From Omphiscola glabra (lineage: Eukaryota; Mollusca; Gastropoda; Lymnaeidae): a stretch of 64,000 nt of DNA. Positions 11,449 to 22,918 of this stretch are shown piece by piece. The notes under the pieces are model-generated. The model searched no databases and was not told where the DNA came from. It was given only the letters and a program-made list of their open reading frames with translations. How positions within the stretch are numbered: the first letter of the stretch is position 1; every line of letters begins with the position of its first letter. A program made the position numbers and the translations under genes. The stretch covers positions 12,037,241 through 12,101,240 of the forward strand of contig OZ024807.1 in assembly GCA_964017045.1 (NCBI GenBank), read 5' to 3'.

Positions 11449-11795
11449 TTAGGGTGATCATACACTAGGTCCGGATTTCACCGGATTCCAAGACTGACGA
11501 ACAAGACTGGATCGGTATAAAAAACAAATGCAATAACAAAGTGAACACAGCTACATTTGCTCAGGCGTCATCGGTGAAAGTCGGTAACGCGCGCCGGTCT
11601 TATTTGTTTTTTTCGTCAGAGCTGTCCGAAGCTAATTTTTAAAACAATTAAAATGGCGGCATGTAATTTTTTACAGATTGTTTGTACAAAAATGTCACCT
11701 TAAAATCTAGAATAGCCTTTCATTTGTGTATTATTCCTTTGGATCCATCATAAGTAATTTAAATATATACAAATTGTAGCATTTTATCAATTAAA

Positions 11796-11867
11796 ATGGT
11801 AGAAATTGATAAACTAAAATCTCAAGTGGATGATCGCTCTCCACTATGGGACATAGCAACCATATAA
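11796..11867 (+). pseudogene. MADF-type ORF start, duplicate copy 1 (broken)
   Basis: The frame begins MVEIDKLKSQVDDRSPLWDI and stops at TAA 11865-11867. It is the equivalent of the copy at 12034 (shared MVEIDKL, DR, PLWDI). The preceding 40 bp are also similar between the copies, so the leader and first codons were duplicated about 240 bp apart inside the transposon. After PLWDI the sequence diverges. Confidence 0.7.
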
Positions 11868-12033
11868 TTAGAGCGATGTACGACGGAATGATCCGAAGCT
11901 AAATTAAAAAAAAACAACAAGCAAATGACGTCATTGCAGGTCTTCTTTGCATCATCCGTGTGTAGGATTCATTCGGATCTAATAATAAAAGTAATTTAAG
12001 ATAAATACAAATTATAGAACTGAATAAAATAAA

Positions 12034-12213
12034 ATGGTAGAAATAGACAAGCTAATATCCCTAGTTCATGACCGCATGCCACTATGGGACATAACGAAAA
12101 ATTACCACAATAGGGATATTGGTAGTAAACTTTAGCACAAAATAGCAGAAGAGCTCAATACAACAAGTGAGTGGCGGGAGTGGGCATATGATTTTATTTT
12201 ATTACTATTTTAA
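12034..12213 (+). pseudogene. MADF-like DNA-binding ORF of the Harbinger element (nonsense mutation)
   Basis: The frame reads MVEIDKLISLVHDRMPLWDI, then about 13 residues including YHNRDIGSKL, then a TAG at 12133-12135, then HKIAEELNTTSEW in the same frame. The pattern LI..V..R..LWD...Y.NR......W..IA.EL is that of the MADF domain. The TAG sits where the conserved Trp is expected, so a single TGG to TAG change is likely. The frame downstream is open to about 12213, but no complete partner protein is present. Confidence 0.72.
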
Positions 12214-12970
12214 GTTACTTCGATCGATATGGATAAAGGCTGCACCTATTGGTACCCAGGTACCAGAAGTGAGAGTTTGGGATTAAAAAACTATTAAAAA
12301 TATTATTGTTGGGTTTGTAAGACCAAATGAGGTATGAAATGAAAGATAATTGAATGTACTATACGTTTTTAAACGTAATTCTTTGTTTTAACTAAAGTAC
12401 ACTACAACAAATGACATCTGAATAGCATTGAGCCTAATGGTACCCGGGTGCGAATGGCGGCGCTGCGTGTCTGGGTCAATATTTATTTTTTATTGCAAGA
12501 AGATTAGGTAAATAAAACCAAATTGTTTTGAACAAACTTGATCATATAATAGCTAAATATAATTATAATTAGAAATAGCAATTAAGAAATGAAAATTAGA
12601 TATAACAAGTATGCATTTATTTTGAAGTTTGCATATCCTGTTACTGTTAGACCTGCAAAACAGTAACATTGGAAAATAAGTTCAAAGTTCAAAGAAATGT
12701 CAATCACTTGAATTTTGTAACACAATAATGAATCAAATATAATTTTAACATAATAAATACAGTTAATAAATATAGTTCCATGTAGAATATTTATGCTTTT
12801 ACCAAATTTCTAAATTATATTTAATCTAAATTTTAAAAGAAAACTAAATTAAACTGTTTATAAACAAATATTAAATTAGCATGGATAATGCCATTGATTC
12901 TGTAGCACACGGTAATGCTATCACTAAATTATTATGGAAAAAGATCAACGTGGATCAATTCATAATCAAT

Positions 12971-13162
12971 TCATAAAATATCACCACTGGTTGTGTATGG
13001 TCGCATCAGATGTTTCTTCAGAGGATAACCTTGGTCACCCAGAAAAACATATGGAAGATGTGTATTTATTGATCCCAGGTATCTGTCTTGGTTAAGGAAA
13101 GGGGAAAGACCCCGTTCATATGTGGTTGTATAGATTTGATTCAACGAAAATACCACTGTCAC
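12971..13162 (-). pseudogene. Harbinger DDE transposase fragment
   Basis: The minus-strand frame contains VFLGDQGYPLKKHLMRPY near its end. This matches the block LGD.GYPL...L..PY of PIF/Harbinger transposases (HARBI1-like), which contains the second catalytic Asp in GD. The first Asp and last Glu regions are not found as an intact frame, so this is a remnant. It runs convergently with the MADF frame in the same element. Confidence 0.78.
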
Positions 13163-13558
13163 TCTGCTGCACTATGCCCCACAGTCAACAATTAATAATT
13201 TAATTTATACTTTGCACCAACAAAGCATACCACTGTATGTAGGTAGTCAAAAGTATAATGGTTCATTCTGAAAATAATAATTTTAATAATGGATTCATCA
13301 AATAAAACATATGTTCATATATTCCAGTTTTTTTAATACAACACGCTTATTTAAAATCTATGTTTAGTTTAATACTCGCCAGCGGAAAGACAGCAGGGTC
13401 AAGGTCGTTGTTATGATAAACAATAAAAATTCGGATGCGATCGGCTGCAATGTATTCTCAATTTCTACAATGTCCGATGTACAGTTCTACCGAGCAACCG
13501 GTCTCGTCGTCAGTCTTAAAATCCGGTGAAATCCGGACCTAGTGTATTATCACCCTTA

Positions 13559-14727
13559 GACGTTATATCAGTAGAATCCGCCCGTTGAATCCATTTTGTT
13601 TTTATAATTATTTTTTTTTTGTTTCCTTCAAATAAATAAGCGGGTCGGGGGGGGGGGGGGGGGAGTGTGTCTGAGAGGAAATTGTCACCGGCTGCAAATG
13701 GTCCGTATATGTAATTAAAGGGTTGGGAGCCGTTGATTTGAACGTATAATTTTTTCTTAAAGAAATTGATATTGCTTAATTCTTAAGTCAGATATCTACA
13801 CAAAAGTAATGCGTGGCCCAAATACATGTAATACCTTTTTTTTTTAAACTTCTTTCTAAACTTTTTGTCCGGATAACAGGACGCCAGCTTTCAAATCTCA
13901 AAATGAGTGTATTATAATTATTAAAAACAAATAGTTCTCCCCCACACACACACACCCCTCATTAAACTACTGTTAAACAACCTGTCAACATCTCCTTTGA
14001 CTTTTAATTCAGGTACAAATAGTGCATGCAAAAAAAAAAACATTATTTAAAAAAACAAAATAAAAATTTCCGACTGGAAATGAAGGACGACACAAAGTCA
14101 TGTCCCAAATTGATTTTGTTGCCGTCACGACAAAGATGACTCCATAATTGATGAAGATTCATTAGCAGCAAGCAAAAGGATGGAACTCCTTCCCATCTGC
14201 TGTAGTTTTTTGTGGTTTTTTTGTTTGTTTGTTTGCTGTGCTTTGCATCAGGTGGTCCGCGAGACGTTGGGGGTGGGGGTGGTGGCTGATGGGGCGTTAA
14301 AGGGGGGGGGGGATGAGTTCTGTCTTGCATCTTAAATACCAAACTGTTTGTGCGCGTGTCAGTGTTGAAGACGGGTCGAAGGTTTGTTGGTGACACCGGG
14401 ATAAATTGCCCGGTTTCATATTACAGCATGGTGGGTTTTTTTTATTTTTTTTAAATTTTTCTCTGTCTATGCTTCTGTCATCGACTTTGAATTTTTAAAA
14501 AAAAATTTATAGTGGTTCTAATTTCTTCTTCTTAAATCTCTTTTTTTTATTGCATTGTTGTACTTAATCTGTGTCTAAGTTGTTTAATTCGTGTGGTAGA
14601 CTTTACTTCGTGTATTTATCAGCTGTTGTTTTGCCAAGCTGTGCTGTGTATATTTGAATAGAAATGAACATTATTCGCACATGCCCATATGCAAGGTCGC
14701 CTTTGTAGCGAAGACAGAACTGCATTT
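13559..14727. other. no gene; homopolymer-rich
   Basis: G runs lie at about 13647-13663 and 14302-14311, T runs at 13610 and 14437. A 117-residue minus-strand frame (14043-14396) is low complexity and not supported. Confidence 0.45.
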
Positions 14728-15518
14728 TAAATGGGGGACCTGCGACGTTTGGGCAAATGGGGGACCTAAAACGCTTGGTCAAATGGGGGACCTAAGACGC
14801 TTGGGCTAATTGGGGACCTAAGACGCTTGGTCAAATGGGGGACCTAAGACGCTTGGTCAAATGGGGGACCTAAGACGGTTGGTCAAATTGGGGACCTAAG
14901 ACGCTTGGTCAAATGGGGGACCTAAGACGCTTGGGCAAATTGGGGACATGAGACGCTAGGTCAAATGGGGGACATGAGACGCTAGGTCAAATGGGGGACA
15001 TGAGACGCTAGGTCAAATGGGGGACCTAAGTCGCTTGGGCAAATTGGGGACATGAGACACTAGGTCAAATGGGGGACCTAAGACGCTTGGTCAAATCGGG
15101 GACCTAAGACGCTTGGTCAAATGGGGGACCTAAGACGCTTGGTCAAATCGGGGACCTAAGACGCTTGGTCAAATGGGGGACCTAAGACGCTTGGTCAAAT
15201 GGGGGACCTAGGACGTTTGGTCAAATTGGGAACCTAGGACGTTTGGTCAAATGGGGAACCTAGGACATTTGGTCAAATGGGGAACCTAGGACGTTTGGTC
15301 AAATGGGGAACCTAGGACGTTTGGTCAAATGGAGAACCTAGGACGTTTGGTCAAATGGGGAACCTAGGACGTTTGGTCAAATGGAGAACCTAGGACGTTT
15401 GTTCAAATGGGGGACATGAGATGTTTGGTCAAATGGGGAACCTAGGACGTTTAGTCAAATGGGGGACATGAGATGTTTGGTCAAATGGGGGACATGAGAC
15501 GCTTGGTCTAATTGGGGA
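14728..15518. repeat. satellite-like array, 26 bp unit, about 30 copies
   Basis: The unit is gggacctaagacgcttggtc followed by aaatgg. Sub-variants are blocked: cctaagacgctt in the left half, gacatgagacgctagg in the middle, aacctaggacgtttgg in the right half. This indicates local expansions of higher-order subsets. Confidence 0.95.
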
Positions 15519-15570
15519 CAAATGTTCTCGAGGTCCATCTCTTCCATGGGGATAGATACAACCAACAATA

Positions 15571-15757
15571 TTGTGACTCACTGGAGAAATGTTACGACTC
15601 ACTGGAGAAATGTTACGACTCACTGTAGAATGTTACGACTCACTGGAGAAATGTTACGACTCACTGGAGAATGTTACAACTCACTGGAGAAATGTTACGA
15701 CTCACTGGAGAAATGTTACGACTCACTGGAGAAATGTTACGACTCACTGGAGAAATG
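15571..15757. repeat. tandem array, 21 bp unit, about 9 copies
   Basis: The unit is ttacgactcactggagaaat plus g. Three copies have single-base changes or deletions. Plus-strand frames stay open through it but are repeat by-products. Confidence 0.93.
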
Positions 15758-15870
15758 TTACATTGGATGAGAAAGTGCCCATGGGGAGAGTATGGTGGTG
15801 GCATTGAAGGTACTCATTCCTATTGGAATAAAAAAAAATTGTGGAAGAATTTTGTGGCACTTCAATAATT

Positions 15871-15929
15871 GTGTCACGTGTTAGGAAATGTGTCACGTGT
15901 TAGGAAATGTGTCACGTTTGATGAAATAT
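15871..15929. repeat. tandem repeat, 19 bp unit, 3 copies
   Basis: The unit is gtgtcacgtgttaggaaat. It contains the E-box-like palindrome cacgtg, which the third copy has lost. Confidence 0.85.
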
Positions 15930-17126
15930 GTCCTGTAGCTAGGGTCCTACTAGGACTATTGTTGTTGTGCTTGCTTGTTCAGCGGAAAACAATGATAAAA
16001 ATGTGTTTAACTTTTCAAATTTCATCATTAAAGATCCCCCCCCCCCTCCCCCAAACCAGCCAATTGAACCGATACTATTCCTCGCTGGTTCTCAAATAGG
16101 CCAATCGACCAGCATCTGTTTACGACTGCTCAGTCAAGCAGTGGCAAAAAAAATTTTTTTTCCTAGATTATTTAAAATAACCTCTGCAACTTGTAAAGAT
16201 CATTCCAGTCCCTCGTACTGTACGTTTAAGAACCCTTGTCACATAAAGCTGTGATATATACTCACGTTGCATATCTATCTTGATAGCTGACACTCTACAA
16301 ATGTAGATTTTCTATTATTAATTCTTTTTTTTTTTGAAAGTCAACTTGATGCCTTTGTTATTTTTAATTTCATATTTTCCAGAGGCATCGTTTCTAATTA
16401 GCCAGATACCTGAGAAAGATTGTAGCAGCATTTGGATGATTATATGTTGCACGTGCATTGGTTGCCTTGGAAACGCTTGGAGAAGAAATGTGTCACCGAC
16501 GTTTTGACCACAAAATTATTAGTGGTGGTGATGGTGTGACTAGAGGTGGTGGTGTGTTGGCTTGATAGGGGTCTAGAGGGGGTCGGGGTGTTGGCTGAAC
16601 GGGGGCTAGTGGTGATGGATGCTGGGTGTATTGGGAAGGGGAGGGGTCACGTTTACGTGATCCTTTACGTCTTTTCTATACTTTATTTTCTTTGTTTATC
16701 GACTATTAAGAAGTGTATCAATTGGTCTGTGCCGAGAAACAGATGCTGCATCCCCCCCCCCCTTTTTTTTCCCCGTTCCCTGACCAAGGTCGTGGCATCA
16801 GAGTCGGACAAAATTTGAATCGTAAAGAATGCGTTTAGTCGAAACTACGGACTCTTCGATCATCACCCTAACGTAGACGAGATATCCACAGAAACTGATA
16901 ACAAACCTCTCTATCTCAGTGCCTCGTGTAGAATACATTTCATTTGGGGAACCTATGGCCTTAATTAAAAGTCCAGATATGTTACGCTCATCAATGATGT
17001 CACCTATATGATGTCATTGATGTTAATGCCGAAGATAAGATGACATAAACGGATTCGATGACAGGTCATCAAACTGGGGGGTGGGGGCGCTGCAGCTCAC
17101 GTATAGGGCTTTGGTCTGCCTCAAAA
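15930..17126. other. no gene recognised
   Basis: C runs lie at 16037-16046 and 16753-16762. Short frames show no domains. I see no element boundaries. Confidence 0.45.
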
Positions 17127-17472
17127 CAACTCCAAGCCATACAACTCCAAGCCATACAACTCCAAGCCATACAACTCCAAGCCATACAACTCCAAGCCAT
17201 ACAACTCCAAGCCATACAACTCCAAGCCAAACAACTCCAAGCCATACAACTCCAAGCCATACAACTCCAAGCCATACAACTCCAAGCCAAACAACTCCAA
17301 GCCATACAACTCCAAGCCATACAACTCCAAGCCAAACAAATCCAAGCCATACAACTCCAAGCCATCAACTCCAAGCCATACAACTCCAACCCATACAACT
17401 CCAAGCCAAACAACTCCAAGCCACACAACTCCAAGCCATACAACTCCAAGCCATACAACTCCAAGCCATACC
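17127..17472. repeat. satellite-like array, 15 bp unit, about 23 copies
   Basis: The unit is caactccaagccata, with ccaaa and cccat variants. All six frames tend to stay open because 15 is a multiple of three (QLQAI, TPSHT, NSKPY, GLELY, AWSCM). None is taken as a protein. Confidence 0.95.
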
Positions 17473-18097
17473 TCACTATTGTAGTGTCTTTGACAAATGT
17501 AATGTTCTAAAATAATAATAAAACTATTTTTTTCCAAATTGGGGAGGGGGAAAAAATAGAAACAAATTAGCGACACGGCCATCGACGCCGCTGGTCTCAT
17601 CTCTTTATGTCTGCCTGCACTCTCACCAAAATGGACTGGAAACGCCGCTGAGCCTCACTTTTCACCAGGGCAGACATTGCTATGAGAGGAAACATTTTTA
17701 TTTCACCTCAGATATCGTTAAATTTTTGTTTTGTTTTAAGGTGTTAGGGACTGACACACTGCGTTTGTGATGTGTTTGTCGGGGTTGTCTCTTGTTTCAT
17801 GGCGTCCTATTAGATCCGCCGTTGCCATAGTGATACGCGTAGGTATGACGGAAGATTTATTTATGGCTTTGCGCAAAAGTAGCTGGGGGGGGGGATAGAA
17901 TCTTTTTATGCGTTGGAAGTAGTGAGTGGGGGCGGGGGTCACTTACGTCTGGGGGTGTTGTACCCCATTTCGGATTAAATGATGACGACATAGACTTGCC
18001 CCAGCGTTTACAATGGTGTGTGACGATTATGAGGGGGGGGGGCACGTTGCGACGGGCAATCTCGGTGTCTGCCTGGGTTCTCGGTTGACGCTTTGTT
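17473..18097. other. no gene recognised
   Basis: AT-rich with G runs at about 17885 and 18032. No feature is supported. Confidence 0.45.
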
Positions 18098-18195
18098 GTA
18101 AATGGTGTTGTAAATAGTGTTGTAAATAGTGTTGTAAATAGTGTTGTAAATAGTGTTGTAAATAGTGTTGTAAATAGTGTTGTAAATATTGTTGT
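18098..18195. repeat. tandem array, 12 bp unit, 8 copies
   Basis: The unit is gtgttgtaaata. It gives a TTLF repeat on the minus strand, not considered coding. Confidence 0.93.
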
Positions 18196-20221
18196 ATTAA
18201 ATCTAAAGACAGTGCTAAAGACTGAATTGCAGTAACCCCTGCCCACATTTGTTTATTGCACCTCCTTGCCTCACCTTTACGAAAAGCGCGCGTGCTTTTG
18301 GTGACATGCGACATCTTAAGTCATCAGACATCCGATAACTCGGTTGACTTTGATAGTTGTTCCGGGCGATTGGAATATTTTGTTTCGAATCTTTTTTTTA
18401 AATTTTAAATCTTTCGTTTTACATCTTTCGTTTTTAAATCTTAATATCTCACTGAAGTGGCTTGCAGCTTTTTAAAAAAAAAAATTTTTTTTTACTATTT
18501 CAATATTTGTATTATTATTTTCAATTTTCATTATGGCCACGAAAACGTCCTAACCCTAGCAACACTTTCATATTGAGATAACGCTGTAAATTTTTAAAAA
18601 AAAACATTTTTTATGTGTGGCTACGATATGAATCGGTCAAAATGGGCTGGGAAAAAATACCCATTCAAATAATGGTTTACGGTAAATACTCAATGGTGAT
18701 ATTTAATATGATGAACGATTTTATATGATTGTATTTTGAACATTCGGAGGTAGCTCTGGATTAAAAATCATCGGTGAGTTAAAAAAACAACAATATTTTT
18801 AACTAATTATAATAATCGGTTTCTGGATGAAAGGTGGGCCGGGGGAGCCATAAACGCCGTCCTGGCATGCGTAATCATCCCCAATCAGATGACAGCTTCG
18901 CTGGAATCAGCCTGCACGACTTGCCAGATTTTTTTTTTTTGAAACGTGATCAAATTCAATGAGTAAACTTTAACGGGAGAAAGCAAAATAAACTTTAATT
19001 TGCACAAATTGGAAATGTTCACGACATTAAACAAAACAACGGAGCTAAATTACAAAAATTAACGTACAAAAACGAAACGAAAGAATGGGCACACATTTAA
19101 CGGAGATTGCTTCCGTAAAGGGGATTTTGAAAAAGAAACAAAGGGCTTCCAACACGCGTTTTCTGCGTGTTAATGCCGCGGCAAATACAGAACAAAAATA
19201 ATGTCTGTATGAGCTGGTCTGCACGGCGATGGCGCTCTTTACACACACTGAGAATACGTCGACTTCATAATGCAGTCATCTCATGGGACGGACCGGATTT
19301 ACCCCCCCCCCCCCCCCCCCAATCCAATGAGTTCAACTCACGAGGACTAAAGGCGACATGCAGTGGGCAGTTTCGAAATGCAACGTTCTTCCGGTCTCGC
19401 TGGCCTGTTAATTGAACTTCGCATTGGGGGGCTGTTTAGTTTGTATCCTGTATTGGGTTAGGTCCCACCGACAACCCCCCCCCCCTTTTTTTTTCTCTCT
19501 CAAAAAGTTTAATAATGCCTCAACTCAACTGGCATTACAGTGTAATATTCGTTTTACTTTTTGCGTGGATTCGGTATTATGATTAGAGGCTTTGTGGGAT
19601 AGATTTTGATATTAAAAGATGACCTATGTGAGTGTTTGTGTGGGGGGGGGGGTGCTTAAAGCATAACGTCAGTTGTATTGCTAGGGTTAGTTTTACCCGG
19701 GGAGGTCCAAGAAGTTTTCCGCCCACCTTCGCCCCCCCAACCCCCGACTTTCCACCAAAAAGGGTAACGTTGACCTAAAATATCCACCCCTCAATAATAT
19801 ATTAAATAAATAAGAAGTCAGGCCCCCACTCCTCACCCCCCCCCCCCCCAATTTTCTAATACCACCACTTTGCGGGGAGGATAAAAATAGAAGCATTGGT
19901 GAAATGATATTATGGGGAAAGAAGGTTTTATTCTTAAATAATGTATATATATATATGTATATGTATTTTTTAAAATTATTAAACATGTTTGCAATATTCT
20001 AAATTATTTGCTAGATAAAATAATTTCTTCCAGCGTTTTTTGGTTTCCAATAAAAAAAATTATACAAAGTACGTCGACGGTAAGAGTGGTGGCCCCCGGG
20101 GGGAGGGTGTTGTTGTCCATTAAAATTTTAAACCTAATACAACAAAACAGAAAATAACCCGTGGCATTAATAAGCAACGTATTTCCCCCCAAAACTAAAT
20201 GATTGCACTATTTTTATGACA
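18196..20221. other. long stretch without recognised features
   Basis: AT-rich sequence with T and A tracts at 18475-18495 and 18930-18940. C runs lie at 19303-19320, 19479 and 19840, a G run at 19643 and a short TA repeat at 19945-19956. Open frames are short and featureless. Confidence 0.45.
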
Positions 20222-20229
20222 GTTTAAAC

Positions 20230-20624
20230 CAGAGGTCCCCATACTTTTTTGTCTCGTAGACCCCCTTGCCATGCTTTTCGGTTTTAGTGTAGACCCCCTG
20301 CATACCTGCTAGTTTATAATAATTCTTAAACAGTTTTATGCTTTTAAAATTTTTACTTCATTGGTACTTTTATAATTTATGTAGAAAGAAGTCTTTATAT
20401 TATAAGGTAATATTATGCAAGTAAATAGGTATTATATGTATATGTGAATTATTCCATTCATGGAATGCCAAAATAGAAGTCACGACCTGCTTACACGAGA
20501 TCCACTATCGTTGACCCCCATTTTCCTTTCATGGACCAACCAATTTTTTTTCTCGCTGACATGGACCCCTTGCAAGTTGTCGTCGACCCCTGGGGGTCGA
20601 TATAGACCACTTTGGGAATCACTG
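20230..20624. mobile_element. hAT-type nonautonomous element, 395 bp
   Basis: It begins cagaggtccccatacttttt and ends with the inverse-like agaccactttgggaatcactg. A perfect 8 bp duplication gtttaaac flanks it (20222-20229 and 20625-20632). Subterminal regions repeat gacccc words, and an AT-rich centre lacks coding capacity. It belongs to the hAT superfamily by end sequence (CAG...CTG) and target-site length. Confidence 0.9.
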
Positions 20625-20632
20625 GTTTAAAC

Positions 20633-21362
20633 TAATTATCTTGTTAAAAATGGTCTTCTAACATTACTGGAATTTTAAACAATAAATTGATTGATTTTTA
20701 GCTTAAACCTGCCATCCTCCCACCCCTCAACAACCCCCCAGGCCCCATGTCAGGCAGGGGTTACATTAGCAGTTATGGATTGAGCCCGGGGTCGAGTGTC
20801 TGATTAGCTATGTTAAGCTCTGGGTGCACGGGCTTAATTTAATTGCCAAGGGCCCCCCGGCGCGGCCAGTCGTCATGATAGGGCCCCACGGATGACGGAT
20901 GGCAGTTCAGATGTGACCTTCTTTTGTATGTGTTATTGTGTGTGTATCGCCCTGTGTGTGTGTGTGTGTGTGTGTGTTTGCGCACGCGTGCTGCCCGAAT
21001 TAGCAGGGCCTCGCGTATGGCCAGACACGCTTCTACAGCTGTCCGAGGGATGCCCGTTCCGGGGGTACGAGATAAGAGAGGTTAGCTTCATATGGCCTTT
21101 ATAATATTTCAGAGATTCTAAAACAGGGGGAGTGGGGGGTAGACCTTTTGGCGTGAGATTCTGATGACATTTCGGGAGGGTTCTCAACCTTCGGTGAGTT
21201 TTTATACTCCGTGTTTAATTTTATTACGTCGCTCTGAATCTCTTCTCTACGAGAAAGAGAAGTCCTTTTGTTCATACCAACCCACCGACTTTGAAGCGCC
21301 CTATAATATCTACATGAGAATGCCATTAGTCTGAACCTGTTTGTATTAGCTGTATAGCATCC
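20633..21362. other. no gene; TG microsatellite at 20955-20978
   Basis: A (TG)n microsatellite of about 12 units is followed by unremarkable sequence. No domain-bearing frame is found on either strand. Confidence 0.5.
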
Positions 21363-21735
21363 ATGTCCTCCCATCTTATCATTCGTGTCCTCCATCTTAT
21401 CATTCATGCGCCCTCCATTTTATCATTCATGTCCTCCATCGTATCATTTATTTCCTTCCATCTTATCATTCTTCCATCTTATCATTCATGTCCTCCATCT
21501 TATCATTCATGTGCCCACCATCTTATCATTCATGCCCTCCATCTTATCATTCATGTCCTCCATCTTATCATTCATGTGCCCACCATTTTATCATTCATGT
21601 CCTCCATCTTATCATTCATGTCCTACATCTTATCATCCATGTCCTGCCATTATATCATTCATGTCCTTCCATCTTATCATTCATGTCCGCCGCCCCCCCC
21701 CCACCACCCCATCCTTTTTATCATTCATGCCCCCT
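21363..21735. repeat. tandem array, about 21 bp unit, about 17 copies
   Basis: The unit is tgtcctccatcttatcattc plus a, with many variants (tgcccaccat, ttccat). It produces SFM/ILSFM-type frames that are not genes. Confidence 0.92.
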
Positions 21736-21989
21736 TTCTGTGCTAATAATCCTCCAAGCTTAAACTGTGATCATAAACTTAATCTTTAAATAAATGTAAT
21801 TGATAATGCCGTCTGTAATCGTCGTAACTAAACGAATTAGATTAAGCGATTATTTTTTTTATTGTTAATAACACCAAATCGTAGATCATCAGTCTGAAGA
21901 TGGCATTTAGATTTCCGGAGGCCAATAATAATTGTTAAAAAATTAATTAACCATTATCTAAGCCTTCACTTGTCTTCTGTAGTCAGTTT
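21736..21989. other. no feature recognised
   Basis: AT-rich spacer between two arrays. Confidence 0.45.
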
Positions 21990-22266
21990 GGGTAGTGGAA
22001 AGCTGACTGATACTCGGGTAGGGGAAAGCTGACTGCTACTCGGGTAGGGGAAAGCTGACTGATACTCGGGTAGGGGAAAGCTGACTGATACTCGGGTAGG
22101 GGAAAGCTGACTGATAGTCGGGTAGGGGAAAGCTGACTGCTACTCGGGTAGGGGAAAGCTGACTGATACTCGGGTAGGGGAAAGCTGACTGATACTCGGG
22201 TAGGGGAAAGCTGACTGATACTCGGGTAGGGGAAAGCTGACTGATACTCGGGTAGGGGAAAGATGA
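21990..22266. repeat. tandem array, 26 bp unit, 10 to 11 copies
   Basis: The unit is ggggaaagctgactgatact followed by cgggta. Copies are nearly identical, with three single-base variants, so the array is young. Confidence 0.95.
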
Positions 22267-22743
22267 CTTCCCGTCAGCATTGAAACCCTGCTAGTAGGAA
22301 ATTCCCTTTTTAGTATGAAACCCCCTTTAGCGTGAGACCCCTGTTCGTGTAGGACCCCCGCTGGTGTAGAACCCCCTTCTAGTGTTGTAACCATGTTATG
22401 AGCCAGTAAATGATTTTGTCGGTTATATTGATATTCTGGTCCGATGTGGGTTTGGGACTATTTACCTGGTTGGCCCAACTGTCCATTGTGACCAGCCTCT
22501 GATCTGCGTGTCTGTCTATTGACAGAGCTCTGAATCACGAACATGTTCACGAGAATTAGCGAGAGTGCGCCATTCATTTTTTTGTTCCCGGCGGCGAACT
22601 CTCAGCATTGATACAGATTTCGGCTGAAGGGTTTTTCGGATCAATTGCTTTTTGACCGATTAAAGAGGATATTATTCTGACGAACACATGGAAACGTCTG
22701 GGGGGGGGGGGGGGGAGTTGATCGTGTCAAAATACTTTACCTT
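22267..22743. other. no gene; minor degenerate repeats and a G tract
   Basis: Loose repeats of a (ga)aaccccct(t)tagtgt type occupy about 22285-22390. A G run lies at about 22700-22715. Confidence 0.5.
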
Positions 22744-22918
22744 ATTGGCACCAGTGGCGTCGGAATGAGGGGACGGCTAATGGCACCAGCAGTGTCGGAA
22801 TGAGGGGACGGTTTATTGGCACCAGCGGCGTCGGAACGAGGGAACGGTTTATTGGCACCAGCGGCGTCGGAATGAGGGGACGGTTTATTGGCACCAGTGG
22901 CGTCGGAACGAGGAGACG
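22744..22918. repeat. tandem array, 36 bp unit, about 5 copies
   Basis: The unit contains ttattggcaccagcggcgtc followed by ggaatgaggggacggt. Open frames on both strands (GTSGVG, GANKPS types) follow from the 36 bp period. Confidence 0.93.

Larger units (their letters stand above)
11452..13555. mobile_element. PIF/Harbinger DNA transposon, decayed
   Basis: The two ends form terminal inverted repeats of about 60 bp: gggtgatcatacactaggtc at the left and the inverse of gacctagtgtattatcaccc at the right, extended inward by ccggatttcaccgga and aagactgacga. A 3 bp TTA duplication flanks them (11449-11451 and 13556-13558), typical of the superfamily. Inside are a plus-strand MADF-like reading frame start, present twice, and a minus-strand transposase fragment. 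The two-gene convergent layout fits Harbinger, which encodes a DDE transposase and a DNA-binding MADF/Myb-like partner. Both are broken, so it is probably immobile without a helper. Confidence 0.92.

Noticed and set aside
14728..15518. CRISPR-like regular repeats
   Set aside because: Units are directly adjacent with no unique spacers, and the sequence is eukaryotic. The same applies to every array in the window.
17058..17600. Gln-Leu-Gln-Ala-Ile and Gly-Leu-Glu-Leu-Tyr repeat proteins
   Set aside because: They are translations of the 15 bp array in several frames at once.
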